Shown here piece after piece: positions 14,295-22,055 of a DNA stretch of 64,000 nucleotides. Made by a program: the position numbers and the translations under genes. The stretch covers positions 1,302,001 to 1,366,000 of the forward strand of contig OY969094.1 in assembly GCA_963697695.1 (NCBI GenBank). The letters are read 5' to 3'. How positions within the stretch are numbered: position 1 is the first letter of the stretch; each line of letters starts with the position of its first letter. The stretch is from VRUE01 sp963697695. Its GTDB lineage: Bacteria; Actinomycetota; Thermoleophilia; Solirubrobacterales; 70-9. The notes below the pieces were generated by a model. It saw only the letters and a program-made list of their open reading frames with translations. It searched no databases and was not told the DNA's origin.

Positions 14295-16508
14295 TCAGTC
14301 TCCCCCCTTCGGGGCCCCATCGGCGGTGGCGAGTGCCGCGTCGCGCTTGGCGAAGAAATCCTCGCCCTCGATGCTGACGTGGGGCATGAACCGGTCCACC
14401 CAGCGCGGCAGCCACCAGGCGCGGCGGCCCAACAGAACCATCACGGCAGGGACGAGCAGACAGCGCACCAGGGTCGCGTCGATCGCTATCGCGACCGCCA
14501 GGCCCACCCCGAACTCCTTCACCAGCGGGTTGCCGTTGAGGACGAAGCTGGTGAAGACGCAGACCATGATCGCCGCCGCCGAGGTGATCACCCGGCCGGT
14601 GTTGGCGAGGCCTTCGACCACGGCGCGGTCGGCGTGACCGTGCTTCTTGTAGTGCTCCCGCATCTGGGTGACGAGGAAGACCTCGTAGTCCATCGAGAGC
14701 CCGAAGAGAATCGCGAACATCAGCAGCGGCACGAAGCTGACGATCGGGATCGCATGATCGAGCCCGATCAGCGACGAGCCCCAGCCGAGCTGGAAGACGG
14801 CGGTGACCACGCCATAGGCGGCGGCCACCGAGAGCAGGTTCATCGCCGCCGCCTTGACCGGCACCAGCAGCGAGCGGAAGGCAAGCAGGAGAACGATGAA
14901 GCTGAGGCCGACGACGATCGCGATCATCAGCGGCAGCTTGTCTGCGATCTGAGTGGCGAGGTCGATGTAGCCGGCGGTTTGGCCGCCGACGAAGGCGGCC
15001 GCATCTGTCCCTTTGACCGCACCCGGAATCGTCGTGTCGCGCAGATCTTCGACCAGGTTGACGGTCTCGTCCGCCCACGGCGCCGATTTGGCGATCACGG
15101 TGGAGACCGCCACCGTCCCGCCTTTGTCGAGGGTCGGCTCGGAGACCTGAGCGACGTCGGGCGCCGCGTCGAGTTCCTTCGTCAGCAGCGGCAGCACGCG
15201 TTTCGCTTCTTCTGTGTCCTTGAATTCCGAGGCGATCAGGAGCGGACCGTTGACGCCCGGACCGAAGCCCTGGGTGAGGCCGTCGTAGGCCTGGCGCGCC
15301 GTCGTCGATTTCGGCAGAGCGCTGATGTCGTTCTGGCCGAGCTCGAGCTGGAAGATCGGCAAGGCGAGGACGACGAGCACCGCAAGCGAGGCGATCGCCG
15401 AGCGCCAGGGCCGTTTGGCGACCCCCTGGGCCCAGCGCGTCCAGCCGTGCGGCTCCTTGTCGTCCGGATGGGTTTTTCCGAACTGCACCCGCAGCGAGTT
15501 GATCCGCGGTCCGAGCGCCCCCAGCATCGCCGGCAGCAGCGTCGTCGCGGCAAGGATCGCCACCACCACCGCGATCGCCGCGGTGAAGCCGAGCGTGCTG
15601 ACCAGCGGGATGCCGGCGAAGGCAAGCGAGCAGAGCGCGATCACCACGGTGAAGCCGGCGAAGACGACGGCGCCGCCCGCGGTCGCGGTGGCACGGGCGA
15701 TCGACTCGCGCAGCTCCATCCCGTCGCGGAGCTGCAGCTTGTGGCGGGTGACGATGAAGAGCGCGTAGTCGATGCCGACGCCGAGTCCGATCATCGTCGC
15801 CAGGGTCGAGGCGACGCTCGGCACCTGAACCACGTTCTCCAGCAGGCGGATGATCGAGAGCGCGCAGGCGAGGCCGAGGATCGCGGAGAAGATCGGCAGC
15901 ACCATCGCGGTCGCGGTGCCGAAGGCGAAGAGCAGGATGACGATCGCCGCAGCGATTCCGATCGCGTCGCTCGCGCCCGTATCGGGCTTGGAGAGCTGCG
16001 AGCCCACGTAGCTGCCGACTGAAACCTTCAGCCCGGCGGCTTCGGCCGACTCGCCGGCGTCGAGCACCGCCTGTGCCTGGGACTCGGTGAGTTCGCCGGG
16101 ACCGACGCTGAGCACCACGGGCACGTAGCCGATCGAGCGGTCCTGGCTGAGGAAGTCGGCGCCGGCGGGGCTGAGCGGGCTGAGCGCCGAGTTGACGTCG
16201 TGCATCGCGTTCAGCCGTTTCACCGACTGTTCGATCGCAGCCGCGTACTTGGGCGAGGTGAGGGAGGCGCCCGCCTTCGCCTGAAAGACCAGCGGGTTGC
16301 TGCCGAAGGCCTGTTCGGGCAGGTTGTCTTCGAGCAGTTCAGTCGCCGCGGTCGAGCCGGTGCCAGGCAGTGTCAGGTTGTCGTTGGTCTTGCTGTCACC
16401 GGACTGCCCGAGCAGGACCAGGCCCACCGCGAGCACCAGCCAAACCGCGATGACGGGGTAGTGGTGGCGCGAGCAGAAGCGACCAATCGCGTAGAGCGGG
16501 GCTGTCAT
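14295..16508 (-). CDS. MMPL/RND-family membrane transporter
   Basis: A 737-residue transporter with two repeats, each one helix, a large extracytoplasmic loop (about 35-175 and 395-545) and five clustered helices. The conserved MMPL segments GLGVGIDYALFIVTRHK (about residue 240) and FGLSMDYEVFLVTQMREHY (about residue 600) carry the proton-relay Asp-Tyr pairs. MMPL proteins export lipids or hydrophobic compounds. It overlaps the upstream ferritin-like lipoprotein gene (ATGA) and is followed 5 nt later by pgsA, so a role in envelope lipid or cell-surface export is a fair guess. Confidence 0.92.
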   Translation of the reverse strand: MTAPLYAIGRFCSRHHYPVIAVWLVLAVGLVLLGQSGDSKTNDNLTLPGTGSTAATELLEDNLPEQAFGSNPLVFQAKAGASLTSPKYAAAIEQSVKRLNAMHDVNSALSPLSPAGADFLSQDRSIGYVPVVLSVGPGELTESQAQAVLDAGESAEAAGLKVSVGSYVGSQLSKPDTGASDAIGIAAAIVILLFAFGTATAMVLPIFSAILGLACALSIIRLLENVVQVPSVASTLATMIGLGVGIDYALFIVTRHKLQLRDGMELRESIARATATAGGAVVFAGFTVVIALCSLAFAGIPLVSTLGFTAAIAVVVAILAATTLLPAMLGALGPRINSLRVQFGKTHPDDKEPHGWTRWAQGVAKRPWRSAIASLAVLVVLALPIFQLELGQNDISALPKSTTARQAYDGLTQGFGPGVNGPLLIASEFKDTEEAKRVLPLLTKELDAAPDVAQVSEPTLDKGGTVAVSTVIAKSAPWADETVNLVEDLRDTTIPGAVKGTDAAAFVGGQTAGYIDLATQIADKLPLMIAIVVGLSFIVLLLAFRSLLVPVKAAAMNLLSVAAAYGVVTAVFQLGWGSSLIGLDHAIPIVSFVPLLMFAILFGLSMDYEVFLVTQMREHYKKHGHADRAVVEGLANTGRVITSAAAIMVCVFTSFVLNGNPLVKEFGVGLAVAIAIDATLVRCLLVPAVMVLLGRRAWWLPRWVDRFMPHVSIEGEDFFAKRDAALATADGAPKGGD

Positions 16509-17134
16509 CGGCGTGGCTCCTCCTGTTTCGGTTCTTGCGGCGGTTCCTTATCCGGTGGTGGTAGGTCACCCGGCTCGAACGCCTCAGACACGGCGACAGC
16601 AAGAGGGACACCGAGTCCCTGGCGCAGCACGACCAGTCGTTGCGCATGGCTTGCCGTGAGCGCGGCAGCGAGCGTCCGCGGTGCGGCGGTCGCCAGCAGC
16701 GGTGCGGCATCCAGGTATGACGCGAGCGCCGCATTCTCGCGGTCATAGGCGAGAGTGAGGAACTCGGCTTGGTTTCTGGGACGCGGCGATTCAGGCTCTC
16801 CCGCTTCGGCATCCGTTTCGCCGCCAAGGCCCCGAACCGCCTTCGTCAGAGCATCGATGTGTTCCTGGTCATGGGCGACGAACTCGCGGCCGATCACGCG
16901 GAACTGCCCGCGCAGCAACGGCATGCCGCTTTCGTAGGCCTCGAGGGAAGTCAGCTCGCGAGCAAGGGCTTCGTTGAGGAACTCGACGTCGGCAGCCTTT
17001 TCGCTCTCGCTGGTCGTCGAGTCGCTCTCCCCGCAACCGCCGGCGAGCAGGGCGAGGGCGAGCACAAAGACGAGGGCGCGACGTATGCCGCGCCCTCTGC
17101 CGCTTTGGCTGTCCCAACGAATTTCCGCGCCCAT
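16505..17134 (-). CDS. Ferritin-like-domain lipoprotein
   Basis: A 209-residue exported lipoprotein. A basic N-terminus and hydrophobic helix end at the lipobox LAGGC (about Cys34). The mature part is a four-helix, ferritin-like bundle: VEFLNEALARELTSLEAYESG, VIGREFVAHDQEHIDAL, AEFLTLAYDRENAALASYLDA and LTASHAQRLVVLRQGLG. Glu/His positions in helices 1-2 (EAYE, HDQEH) resemble di-iron or redox-inactive ferritin-like proteins. The Pro/Glu-rich tail is probably disordered. It is first in the lipoprotein-MMPL-pgsA operon and its stop overlaps the MMPL start. Metal binding is inferred, not shown. Confidence 0.78.
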   Translation of the reverse strand: MGAEIRWDSQSGRGRGIRRALVFVLALALLAGGCGESDSTTSESEKAADVEFLNEALARELTSLEAYESGMPLLRGQFRVIGREFVAHDQEHIDALTKAVRGLGGETDAEAGEPESPRPRNQAEFLTLAYDRENAALASYLDAAPLLATAAPRTLAAALTASHAQRLVVLRQGLGVPLAVAVSEAFEPGDLPPPDKEPPQEPKQEEPRR

Positions 17135-17183
17135 CAGTGAGCGCGAAGCTTATGCGCTGCTAAGCGCGATGCGCGTTGCGTCG

Positions 17184-17897
17184 CTACGCCTTCTTGGCGA
17201 CCTTCTTTTTCGACGACTTCCGCTTCGCGTCGGGAGCGAGGCCTTCGAAGTTCATCAGCACCATCGTCGCGGGGATGCCCTCCTCGCCTGACTTCGCGAG
17301 GCGTTTGGCGCTGTCCCTCTGTATCGCCAGCACCCGCTCGAGCGTTTCCTCGGCGAGCGCGGCGGACTCTGCCCACCCCTGCTCGTCGACGACCCCGGGG
17401 GTCCAGCTCATGTGAACGTCCTCGCGGGCGTTGAACGTACCGCCGTTGATCGCACCGACTACGTCGTCGATGATCATCCGCAGGCCGGAAGCGGTCAGAC
17501 CCGGCTTGACCGAATCAGGCAGGTTCTGCCAGTCGCGATCGCTGAGGAAGGCCCTCGCTGTCGCGCGGTAGTAGTGCTCGACAGCCCCACGCCGTGGCTC
17601 GGTCTTGACCATCTCGATGCACTCGAAGTCCTTGAGTACTTTGACGTGATAGCTGACCTGGCTGAGGCCCTCGTCCAGCTCCTTGGAGAGTTCATTGGGG
17701 CTTGCCATCCGCTCGTTCAGGATGGTCAGGATCTGAACCCGCAGCGGATGCGCCAACGCCTTGACCAGGCGCTGATCCACACCGGTGCTCTTCTCCTTCG
17801 ATTTGGTCTTGGTCTTTGCGGCCAAAGCAGGATCCTCCGATTCATTGCGCGGTCTTGGGACCACTCCATCGTATTGGTCAAAAAGGAAATTTGGCAA
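17184..17897 (-). CDS. ArsR-like regulator with long C-terminal effector domain (paralog 1)
   Basis: A 237-residue protein. A Lys-rich head leads into an ArsR winged helix at about residues 42-110: VKALAHPLRVQILTIL, ASPNELSKELDEGLSQVSYHV and the wing RRGAVEHYYRA. The roughly 120-residue C-terminal part (SDRDWQNLPDSVKPGL, HMSWTPGVVDEQGW, ETLERVLAIQRDSAKRL) shares its layout with the protein at 18899-19531, so the two are paralogs. The final tail is Lys/Arg-rich (KRKSSKKKVAKKA). Ligand and targets are unknown. The upstream region is strikingly AT-rich for this genome and holds a 16-bp dyad. Confidence 0.85.
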   Translation of the reverse strand: MPNFLFDQYDGVVPRPRNESEDPALAAKTKTKSKEKSTGVDQRLVKALAHPLRVQILTILNERMASPNELSKELDEGLSQVSYHVKVLKDFECIEMVKTEPRRGAVEHYYRATARAFLSDRDWQNLPDSVKPGLTASGLRMIIDDVVGAINGGTFNAREDVHMSWTPGVVDEQGWAESAALAEETLERVLAIQRDSAKRLAKSGEEGIPATMVLMNFEGLAPDAKRKSSKKKVAKKA

Positions 17898-17933
17898 AAC
17901 GAATTGATTTTTTTGCGGCTAAATTATCTATTA

Positions 17934-17949
17934 CTGGAACTTTTTCCAG
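17934..17949. promoter_or_regulatory. 16-bp dyad in AT-rich upstream region; putative operator
   Basis: CTGGAA-CTTT-TTCCAG is a perfect 6-bp inverted repeat with a 4-bp spacer, 37 bp upstream of the ArsR paralog 1 start. The surrounding 17880-17960 is AT-rich. The 292-nt stretch 17898-18189 holds this dyad and a hairpin at 18096-18145 but no convincing gene. Confidence 0.4.
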
Positions 17950-18095
17950 CAATCGACTGGTCTAAAGCATTGGACCGGCGCTCATGACTTCGGTCGCGAA
18001 ATCAGACGTTTACGAAGGGGGTGAGCAGGGTGAAGATCGGCAAGACCGAGCAGGTAGTCCCGCTGCTTTCGATTTTCAAGACTCGCTAGCGGTGA

Positions 18096-18145
18096 AAAGG
18101 CGCGGGAGAGTCGGCTCTATTTCCAAGATGAGCTCCCGCGCCTTT
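18096..18145 (+). other. 13-bp perfect inverted repeat upstream of uracil-DNA glycosylase
   Basis: AAAGGCGCGGGAG (18096-18108) and CTCCCGCGCCTTT (18133-18145) are exact reverse complements around a 24-nt loop, 44 nt before the glycosylase start. No T-run follows, so it is not an evident terminator. It could be an mRNA leader hairpin or a DNA-binding site. Confidence 0.45.
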
Positions 18146-18189
18146 ACCCTTTCTCAGGGACTGACACTTGGCGTGATTCGATTCCCGGG

Positions 18190-18909
18190 ATGAGTTCCCG
18201 GGCGCAGATCGACGGATCCGCCGCAGGAGCAGCGTTCCCCGAGCTTGCGGCGGAAGTCCACGCCTGCCGGCACTGCCTGCGGCTGGTCGAGTGGAGGGAG
18301 GCGCGGGCAGCCGACCCGCCACGCCGCTTCCGTGACGATGAGTACTGGGCCAAACCGCTGGATGGCTTCGGCGATCCGGCAGCGCGACTCGTCATCGTCG
18401 GGCTGGCCCCGGCAGCCCACGGCGCCAATCGCACCGGTCGCATGTTCACCGGCGACCGCTCCGGCGAGTGGCTCTATGCCGCCCTGCACCGGGCCGGCTA
18501 CGCGAACAAGCCCGATTCGGTGCGCCGCGACGACGGGCTTCGGCTCCGCGACGCCTACGTGACCGCGGTGGTGCGGTGCGCCCCGCCCGACAACAAGCCG
18601 ACCCCCGTGGAGCGTGACAACTGCCTTCCCTATCTGGAGCGGGAGTTGACGCTGCTCGAGCGCTCGCAGACGATCGTTGCGCTTGGCAGCTTCGCCTGGG
18701 ACGGAGCGCTGCGAGCGGTCCGCGCCCTTGGCGGCGAGATCCCGCGGCCGAAGCCACCCTTCGGTCACGGCGCCGAGACCTCGGCCGGCCGCTGGACGCT
18801 GCTTGGTTGCTACCACCCAAGCCAGCAGAACACCTTTACCGGCCGCCTGACCGAACCGATGCTGGACGCGGTCTTCGCCCGCGCAGCGGAGCTCACGACT
18901 AACTCGTAG
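18190..18909 (+). CDS. Family-5 uracil-DNA glycosylase (UdgB-like)
   Basis: Excises uracil and some deaminated or oxidised bases. The 239-residue length fits. The N-terminal CRHCLRL and VRCAPPDNKPT supply Cys ligands of the 4Fe-4S cluster. Motif A is GLAPAAHGANRTGRMFTGD, typical of family 5 with Ala instead of the catalytic Asp/Glu of other families. The C-terminal CYHPSQQNTFTGRLT is motif B. ATG 18190 sits in the loop of a 7-bp hairpin (CCCGGGA 18184-18190 / TCCCGGG 18196-18202) and has no ribosome site. The 3' end overlaps the convergent ArsR paralog 2 by 11 nt. Confidence 0.92.
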   Translation: MSSRAQIDGSAAGAAFPELAAEVHACRHCLRLVEWREARAADPPRRFRDDEYWAKPLDGFGDPAARLVIVGLAPAAHGANRTGRMFTGDRSGEWLYAALHRAGYANKPDSVRRDDGLRLRDAYVTAVVRCAPPDNKPTPVERDNCLPYLERELTLLERSQTIVALGSFAWDGALRAVRALGGEIPRPKPPFGHGAETSAGRWTLLGCYHPSQQNTFTGRLTEPMLDAVFARAAELTTNS

Positions 18910-19531
18910 CGGGTGCGTCCTTCGCTCCACGGCCGGTCACGGTCTCGAAGCCGGCAATCGCGATCGTCGTCGGTGTGCCGCGCTCGCCTCCCTTGGCCAG
19001 CCGCTCTGCGCTCTCGGCCTGGATCGCAAACAGGCGCTCCAGTGTCCAGCGCAACACAGCATGGGTGTCCACTGTCCCCTGCCGGTCGAGCTGGACAGGC
19101 ATCCAGCTGACGTGGCTGTTGGCTTTGCCGAAGACGCCTGCCTTCAGCGCCGCCAGCGCGTCATCGAGGATCCCCTGGAAAAGGCCCGTGATCACATCCG
19201 ACTTCAGCGAAGCCGGCAGCTGCTTCCAAGCACGGTCGTCGAAGAAAAGCGCCGCCCTTGCCCTGTAGAAGTGCTCGACCGCGCCGCGCTTGCGTCCGGT
19301 GTCGACCAGCTCGATGCAGCCAAGATCCTTGAGAACCCTGACGTGGTAGCTGAGGAAAGCAACGTCGAGATCGATCTCCTCCGCGACTTCGGTCGGACTT
19401 GCGATCCGTTCGTTGAGAGTCGCGAGGACGTGCGCGCGCAGCGGATGGGAAAGCGCCTTGATCAGCCGCTGATCCATCACTTTTCGCAACTTGCCCTCAT
19501 CCATCAGGCGGTCGATCGCCTTGTCGGCCAA
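18899..19531 (-). CDS. ArsR-like regulator with long C-terminal effector domain (paralog 2)
   Basis: A 210-residue paralog of the 17184-17897 protein. The winged helix runs over about residues 20-90 (IKALSHPLRAHVLATL, ASPTEVAEEIDLDVAFLSYHV, RKRGAVEHFYRA). The C-terminal domain has the matching blocks DDRAWKQLPASLKSDVI, HVSWMPVQLDRQGTVD and LERLFAIQAESAERLAKGGERGTPTTI. It lacks the Lys-rich tail of paralog 1. It is divergent from the MccB-like gene across a 161-nt AT-rich intergenic region, so it is the best candidate regulator of that gene. The effector is unknown. Confidence 0.85.
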   Translation of the reverse strand: MADKAIDRLMDEGKLRKVMDQRLIKALSHPLRAHVLATLNERIASPTEVAEEIDLDVAFLSYHVRVLKDLGCIELVDTGRKRGAVEHFYRARAALFFDDRAWKQLPASLKSDVITGLFQGILDDALAALKAGVFGKANSHVSWMPVQLDRQGTVDTHAVLRWTLERLFAIQAESAERLAKGGERGTPTTIAIAGFETVTGRGAKDAPATS

Positions 19532-19663
19532 AGGGCCTCCTCTCTACGCAACACCGATTAGTGATACCTAGATAGAACGCTTGGCGTACCGAAAAGTATC
19601 TTTCCTTATACAAATTTAATCCGAATACTTGAAACAATCTTGAGCAATACGCAGGTCTAAGCA

Positions 19664-19696
19664 ATGTCCTCGAGGGAGAGGACGTTGCAGCCATGA
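19664..19696 (+). other. 10-codon ORF overlapping the MccB-like start (doubtful)
   Basis: ATG at 19664 opens MSSRERTLQP and stops with a TGA that overlaps the MccB-like ATG (ATGA). Its interior contains the purine-rich ribosome site of the enzyme gene. MccB enzymes in microcin C clusters modify a very short peptide encoded just upstream, so the position is suggestive. That peptide normally ends in Asn and this one ends in Pro, so it may be chance. Confidence 0.15.
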
Positions 19697-20799
19697 AGCG
19701 ACCGCGAATCAAGCGCACAACCCAGAAGCTGGAGGCCCCGGACGGCGACCTCTACCTGCTCCGGCCGAGCTCCGGCGCCGACATCCACATAGAGCAACCC
19801 GACGACGAGGGGAAGCGACTGCTCGCCGCCTTGGACGGCGAGCGAAACCGTGAGCAGCTCGACGCCGAGTTCGGCGAGAACGAGGTCGGCGACCTGCTCG
19901 CCCAGTTGGAGGAGCTGGGCGTCGTCGAGGACGCAGCGGACGACGACCTGATCGCCGATGAGGTGATCGAGCGCTTCGATCGCCAGCTGCGCTACTTCAG
20001 CGACGTCAGCGAGGGCCCGACGCCATCCCAGAGCCAGGCGAAGCTCGAAGAAGCGAGGGTCGCGGTCCTGGGTGTGGGTGGCCTCGGCGGCTGGTCAGCC
20101 CTGAATCTCGCCTGCTCCGGGATCGGCGAGATGCGGCTCGTCGACTTCGACCGGGTCGAGCTGTCGAATCTGAGCCGCCAGGTCCTCTACGGCGAGGACG
20201 ACGTCGGCGAGCTCAAGGTCGAGGCCGCGGCGGCGCGCCTTGGCAGTCTCAACCCGAGGATGCGTTTCGACGTCAGGGCCGAGCGCCTGGACAGCGAGGC
20301 GGCGGTCCGCGAGGCGATCGAGGGCTGCGACATCGTGATCGAGGCCTGCGACTGGCCCGCCCACGACATCGAGCTCTGGGTCAACTCCGCCTGCTTCGGC
20401 GTCGGCATCCCGTTCATCGCGATGAGCCACTTCCCGCCCTTCGCCCGAGTGGGACCGCTCTACGTCCCCGGGCAGACGGGATGCTTCGTATGCCAGGAGA
20501 CCGGCTACCGGCGCACCTATCCGCTCTTCGACGTGGCGATCGAACAGCACCGAGCCAAACAGTCTCCGGTGGCGACGCTGGCACCCGTCTGCGGGTTCAT
20601 CGGGGGACACGTCGGCATCGACGTCCTGCACCAGCTGACGGGCCTCACCCAGCCGGCGACCCTCGGTGTCGCCTACTCGTACGACCTGCGCACGATGGAG
20701 ATCGAGCGCGAGCCCGTCATCCCCGAGCCGGGCTGTCCCGTCTGCGGACACCTGCAGCCGGCCGGAGGGAAAGCCCTCCAGGGCACCGCACGAGAGTAG
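19693..20799 (+). CDS. MccB-like ThiF/E1 adenylyltransferase with N-terminal RRE-like domain
   Basis: A 368-residue enzyme. Residues about 15-82 look like a PqqD/RRE-type winged helix (strands in LYLLRPSSGADIHIEQP, then KRLLAALDGE and VGDLLAQLEELGVVED), the fold that holds RiPP leader peptides. Residues 118-340 form a ThiF/E1 domain: GVGGLGG (127-133) ATP loop, DFDRVELSNLSRQVLYGEDD (151-170) with the Arg finger, and VGPLYVPGQTGCFVCQE. Zinc Cys are C264/C267 and C348/C351. The last motifs closely resemble MccB of microcin C, which adenylates a peptide C-terminus. There is no downstream Cys-transfer partner. ATG 19693 follows GAGGGAGAGG. The substrate peptide is not identified; a TOMM-associated role is the alternative. 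Confidence 0.85.
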   Translation: MKRPRIKRTTQKLEAPDGDLYLLRPSSGADIHIEQPDDEGKRLLAALDGERNREQLDAEFGENEVGDLLAQLEELGVVEDAADDDLIADEVIERFDRQLRYFSDVSEGPTPSQSQAKLEEARVAVLGVGGLGGWSALNLACSGIGEMRLVDFDRVELSNLSRQVLYGEDDVGELKVEAAAARLGSLNPRMRFDVRAERLDSEAAVREAIEGCDIVIEACDWPAHDIELWVNSACFGVGIPFIAMSHFPPFARVGPLYVPGQTGCFVCQETGYRRTYPLFDVAIEQHRAKQSPVATLAPVCGFIGGHVGIDVLHQLTGLTQPATLGVAYSYDLRTMEIEREPVIPEPGCPVCGHLQPAGGKALQGTARE

Positions 20800-20822
20800 G
20801 CAGCAGGGCGATTCGCCCGGAG

Positions 20823-21071
20823 TTAGAGCTGGGTGGCAATCACGCCGATCAGAGCGGCGACAATCAAGCCAGTCATCTGAATCATCGCCTGCTGGAATGA
20901 GGCGAAGCGGTCCTCGAGACTGCCGAGGCGACTGTCCATGGTCCCTTCGAAGCGATCGAACCGAGCGTTGACCTCATCAAAGCGGGCATCCATGCGGCAC
21001 TCGAGTTCCTCGACTTTGTGGTTGAGGCCGTCCAGGCGCCGGTCGGTCCATGCTTCTCTCATCGCCCCCAT
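20823..21071 (-). CDS. Coiled-coil protein with C-terminal membrane anchor
   Basis: An 82-residue protein. Residues about 8-62 are heptad-patterned and charged (LDGLNHKVEELECRMDARFD, EVNARFDRFEGTMDSRLGSL), predicting a parallel coiled coil. The C-terminal TGLIVAALIGVIATQL is a single tail-anchor helix. Small coil-plus-anchor proteins of this kind occur in phages and chromosomes without a fixed function. It is convergent with the MccB-like gene (23-nt gap). I do not recognise a family. Confidence 0.6.
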   Translation of the reverse strand: MGAMREAWTDRRLDGLNHKVEELECRMDARFDEVNARFDRFEGTMDSRLGSLEDRFASFQQAMIQMTGLIVAALIGVIATQL

Positions 21072-21155
21072 GATGGCACTGACCCAAGCCAGTTCGGCGT
21101 CACGTGTGTGTGCCGTGAATGTGACTTTTCCGCACCGGTCAGGTGGGGTGCAGTG

Positions 21156-21764
21156 CTAGGAGCGCCGCCGGGCGAAGCGTCCGGCGAAGAGGGCCAGCCA
21201 CATATATGGAGCGAGGTGCGGGTTGATGAATGCCACGGGGATCGAGGCGAGGAAGATCGCGGCGATGAAGAGGGCGATGCGCACCGATTCGCCGGCCTCC
21301 TCGGGATCCGTGCGCGCGAGGCCGGCGTGGCGCGCGTCGGCGAAGAGCAGCAGCCCGGCGAGGACGACGCCGGCGAGGTTGATCGCATAGAGGACGACGG
21401 CGCCGGTGTCGCCGGCGTGATCGCCGAGGACCTGACTGCTGAAGGGAAGCAGCACGATCCAGGCGAGGTAGAAGAGATTGAGCGCGATCAGCCTGCTGTC
21501 GAAGCCGACCACTTCACCGAAGAAGCGGTGGTGGACGATCCAGAAGCGGCCGATCACGGCGAAGCTGAGCGCGTAGGCGAAGAGGTCCTGATGCTGGTCC
21601 AGCAGGGCCTTGGTCAGATCGTCGCCGGGGATGTGCTCGGGAACGCTGAGGTTGAGGACCAGCAGCGTGATCGCGATCGCGAAGACCCCGTCGCTGAAGG
21701 CGACGATCCGCGAGAACTCGATCTCGTTCTCCTTCCGGTGCTTCGCCGCGCCGACCCTGGACAC
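21156..21764 (-). CDS. TMEM175-family (DUF1211) potassium-channel-like protein
   Basis: A 202-residue membrane protein with six helices. The first helix carries FSDGVFAIAITLLVLNL, the defining FSDG motif whose hydrophobic residues line the pore in TMEM175 channels. Bacterial homologs have a single six-helix repeat and form tetrameric K+-permeable channels. YALSFAVIGRFWIVHHRFF is the second conserved block. The short N-terminus is basic. Upstream is tRNA-Thr on the opposite strand. Confidence 0.9.
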   Translation of the reverse strand: MSRVGAAKHRKENEIEFSRIVAFSDGVFAIAITLLVLNLSVPEHIPGDDLTKALLDQHQDLFAYALSFAVIGRFWIVHHRFFGEVVGFDSRLIALNLFYLAWIVLLPFSSQVLGDHAGDTGAVVLYAINLAGVVLAGLLLFADARHAGLARTDPEEAGESVRIALFIAAIFLASIPVAFINPHLAPYMWLALFAGRFARRRS

Positions 21765-21826
21765 CCCCGCATCATCGACGCCGGCCGCGACGGAACCGAG
21801 CCGCCGCTCTTACAATGGGACCTCGC

Positions 21827-21899
21827 GCCGACGTAGCTCAGTTGGTAGAGCACTTCACTCGTAATGAAGGGGTCCCCGGTTCAAATCCGGGCGTCGGCT
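21827..21899 (+). tRNA. tRNA-Thr (CGT)
   Basis: A 73-nt cloverleaf: acceptor GCCGACG/CGTCGGC, D-arm GCTC-AGTTGGTA-GAGC, anticodon stem CTTCA/TGAAG with loop CTCGTAA (anticodon CGT), T-arm CCCGG-TTCAAAT-CCGGG, discriminator T. CCA is not encoded. Confidence 0.97.
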
Positions 21900-22055
21900 T
21901 TAAGGCGTGGCCACTGGCTCGCCGGGGAGGTCCGGGTCGGCGCGAGTGTCGCCGATCGCCACTGCCACCAGGACGGCGGTCGATGCGATGGCCGCGGCGA
22001 GGAGGCAAAGCGGAGCGGTGGCAACGCCCAGCACGATCCTGGCCGGAGAGCGCCT

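Noticed and set aside
14379..16022. 547-codon plus-strand ORF opposite the MMPL gene
   Set aside because: Asp/Arg-rich shadow sequence with no domain; the minus-strand MMPL protein explains the region.
17984..18193. 69-codon plus-strand ORF ending in an ATGA overlap with the UDG gene
   Set aside because: No recognisable domain, and it is interrupted by the 13-bp inverted repeat; more likely leader sequence than a gene.
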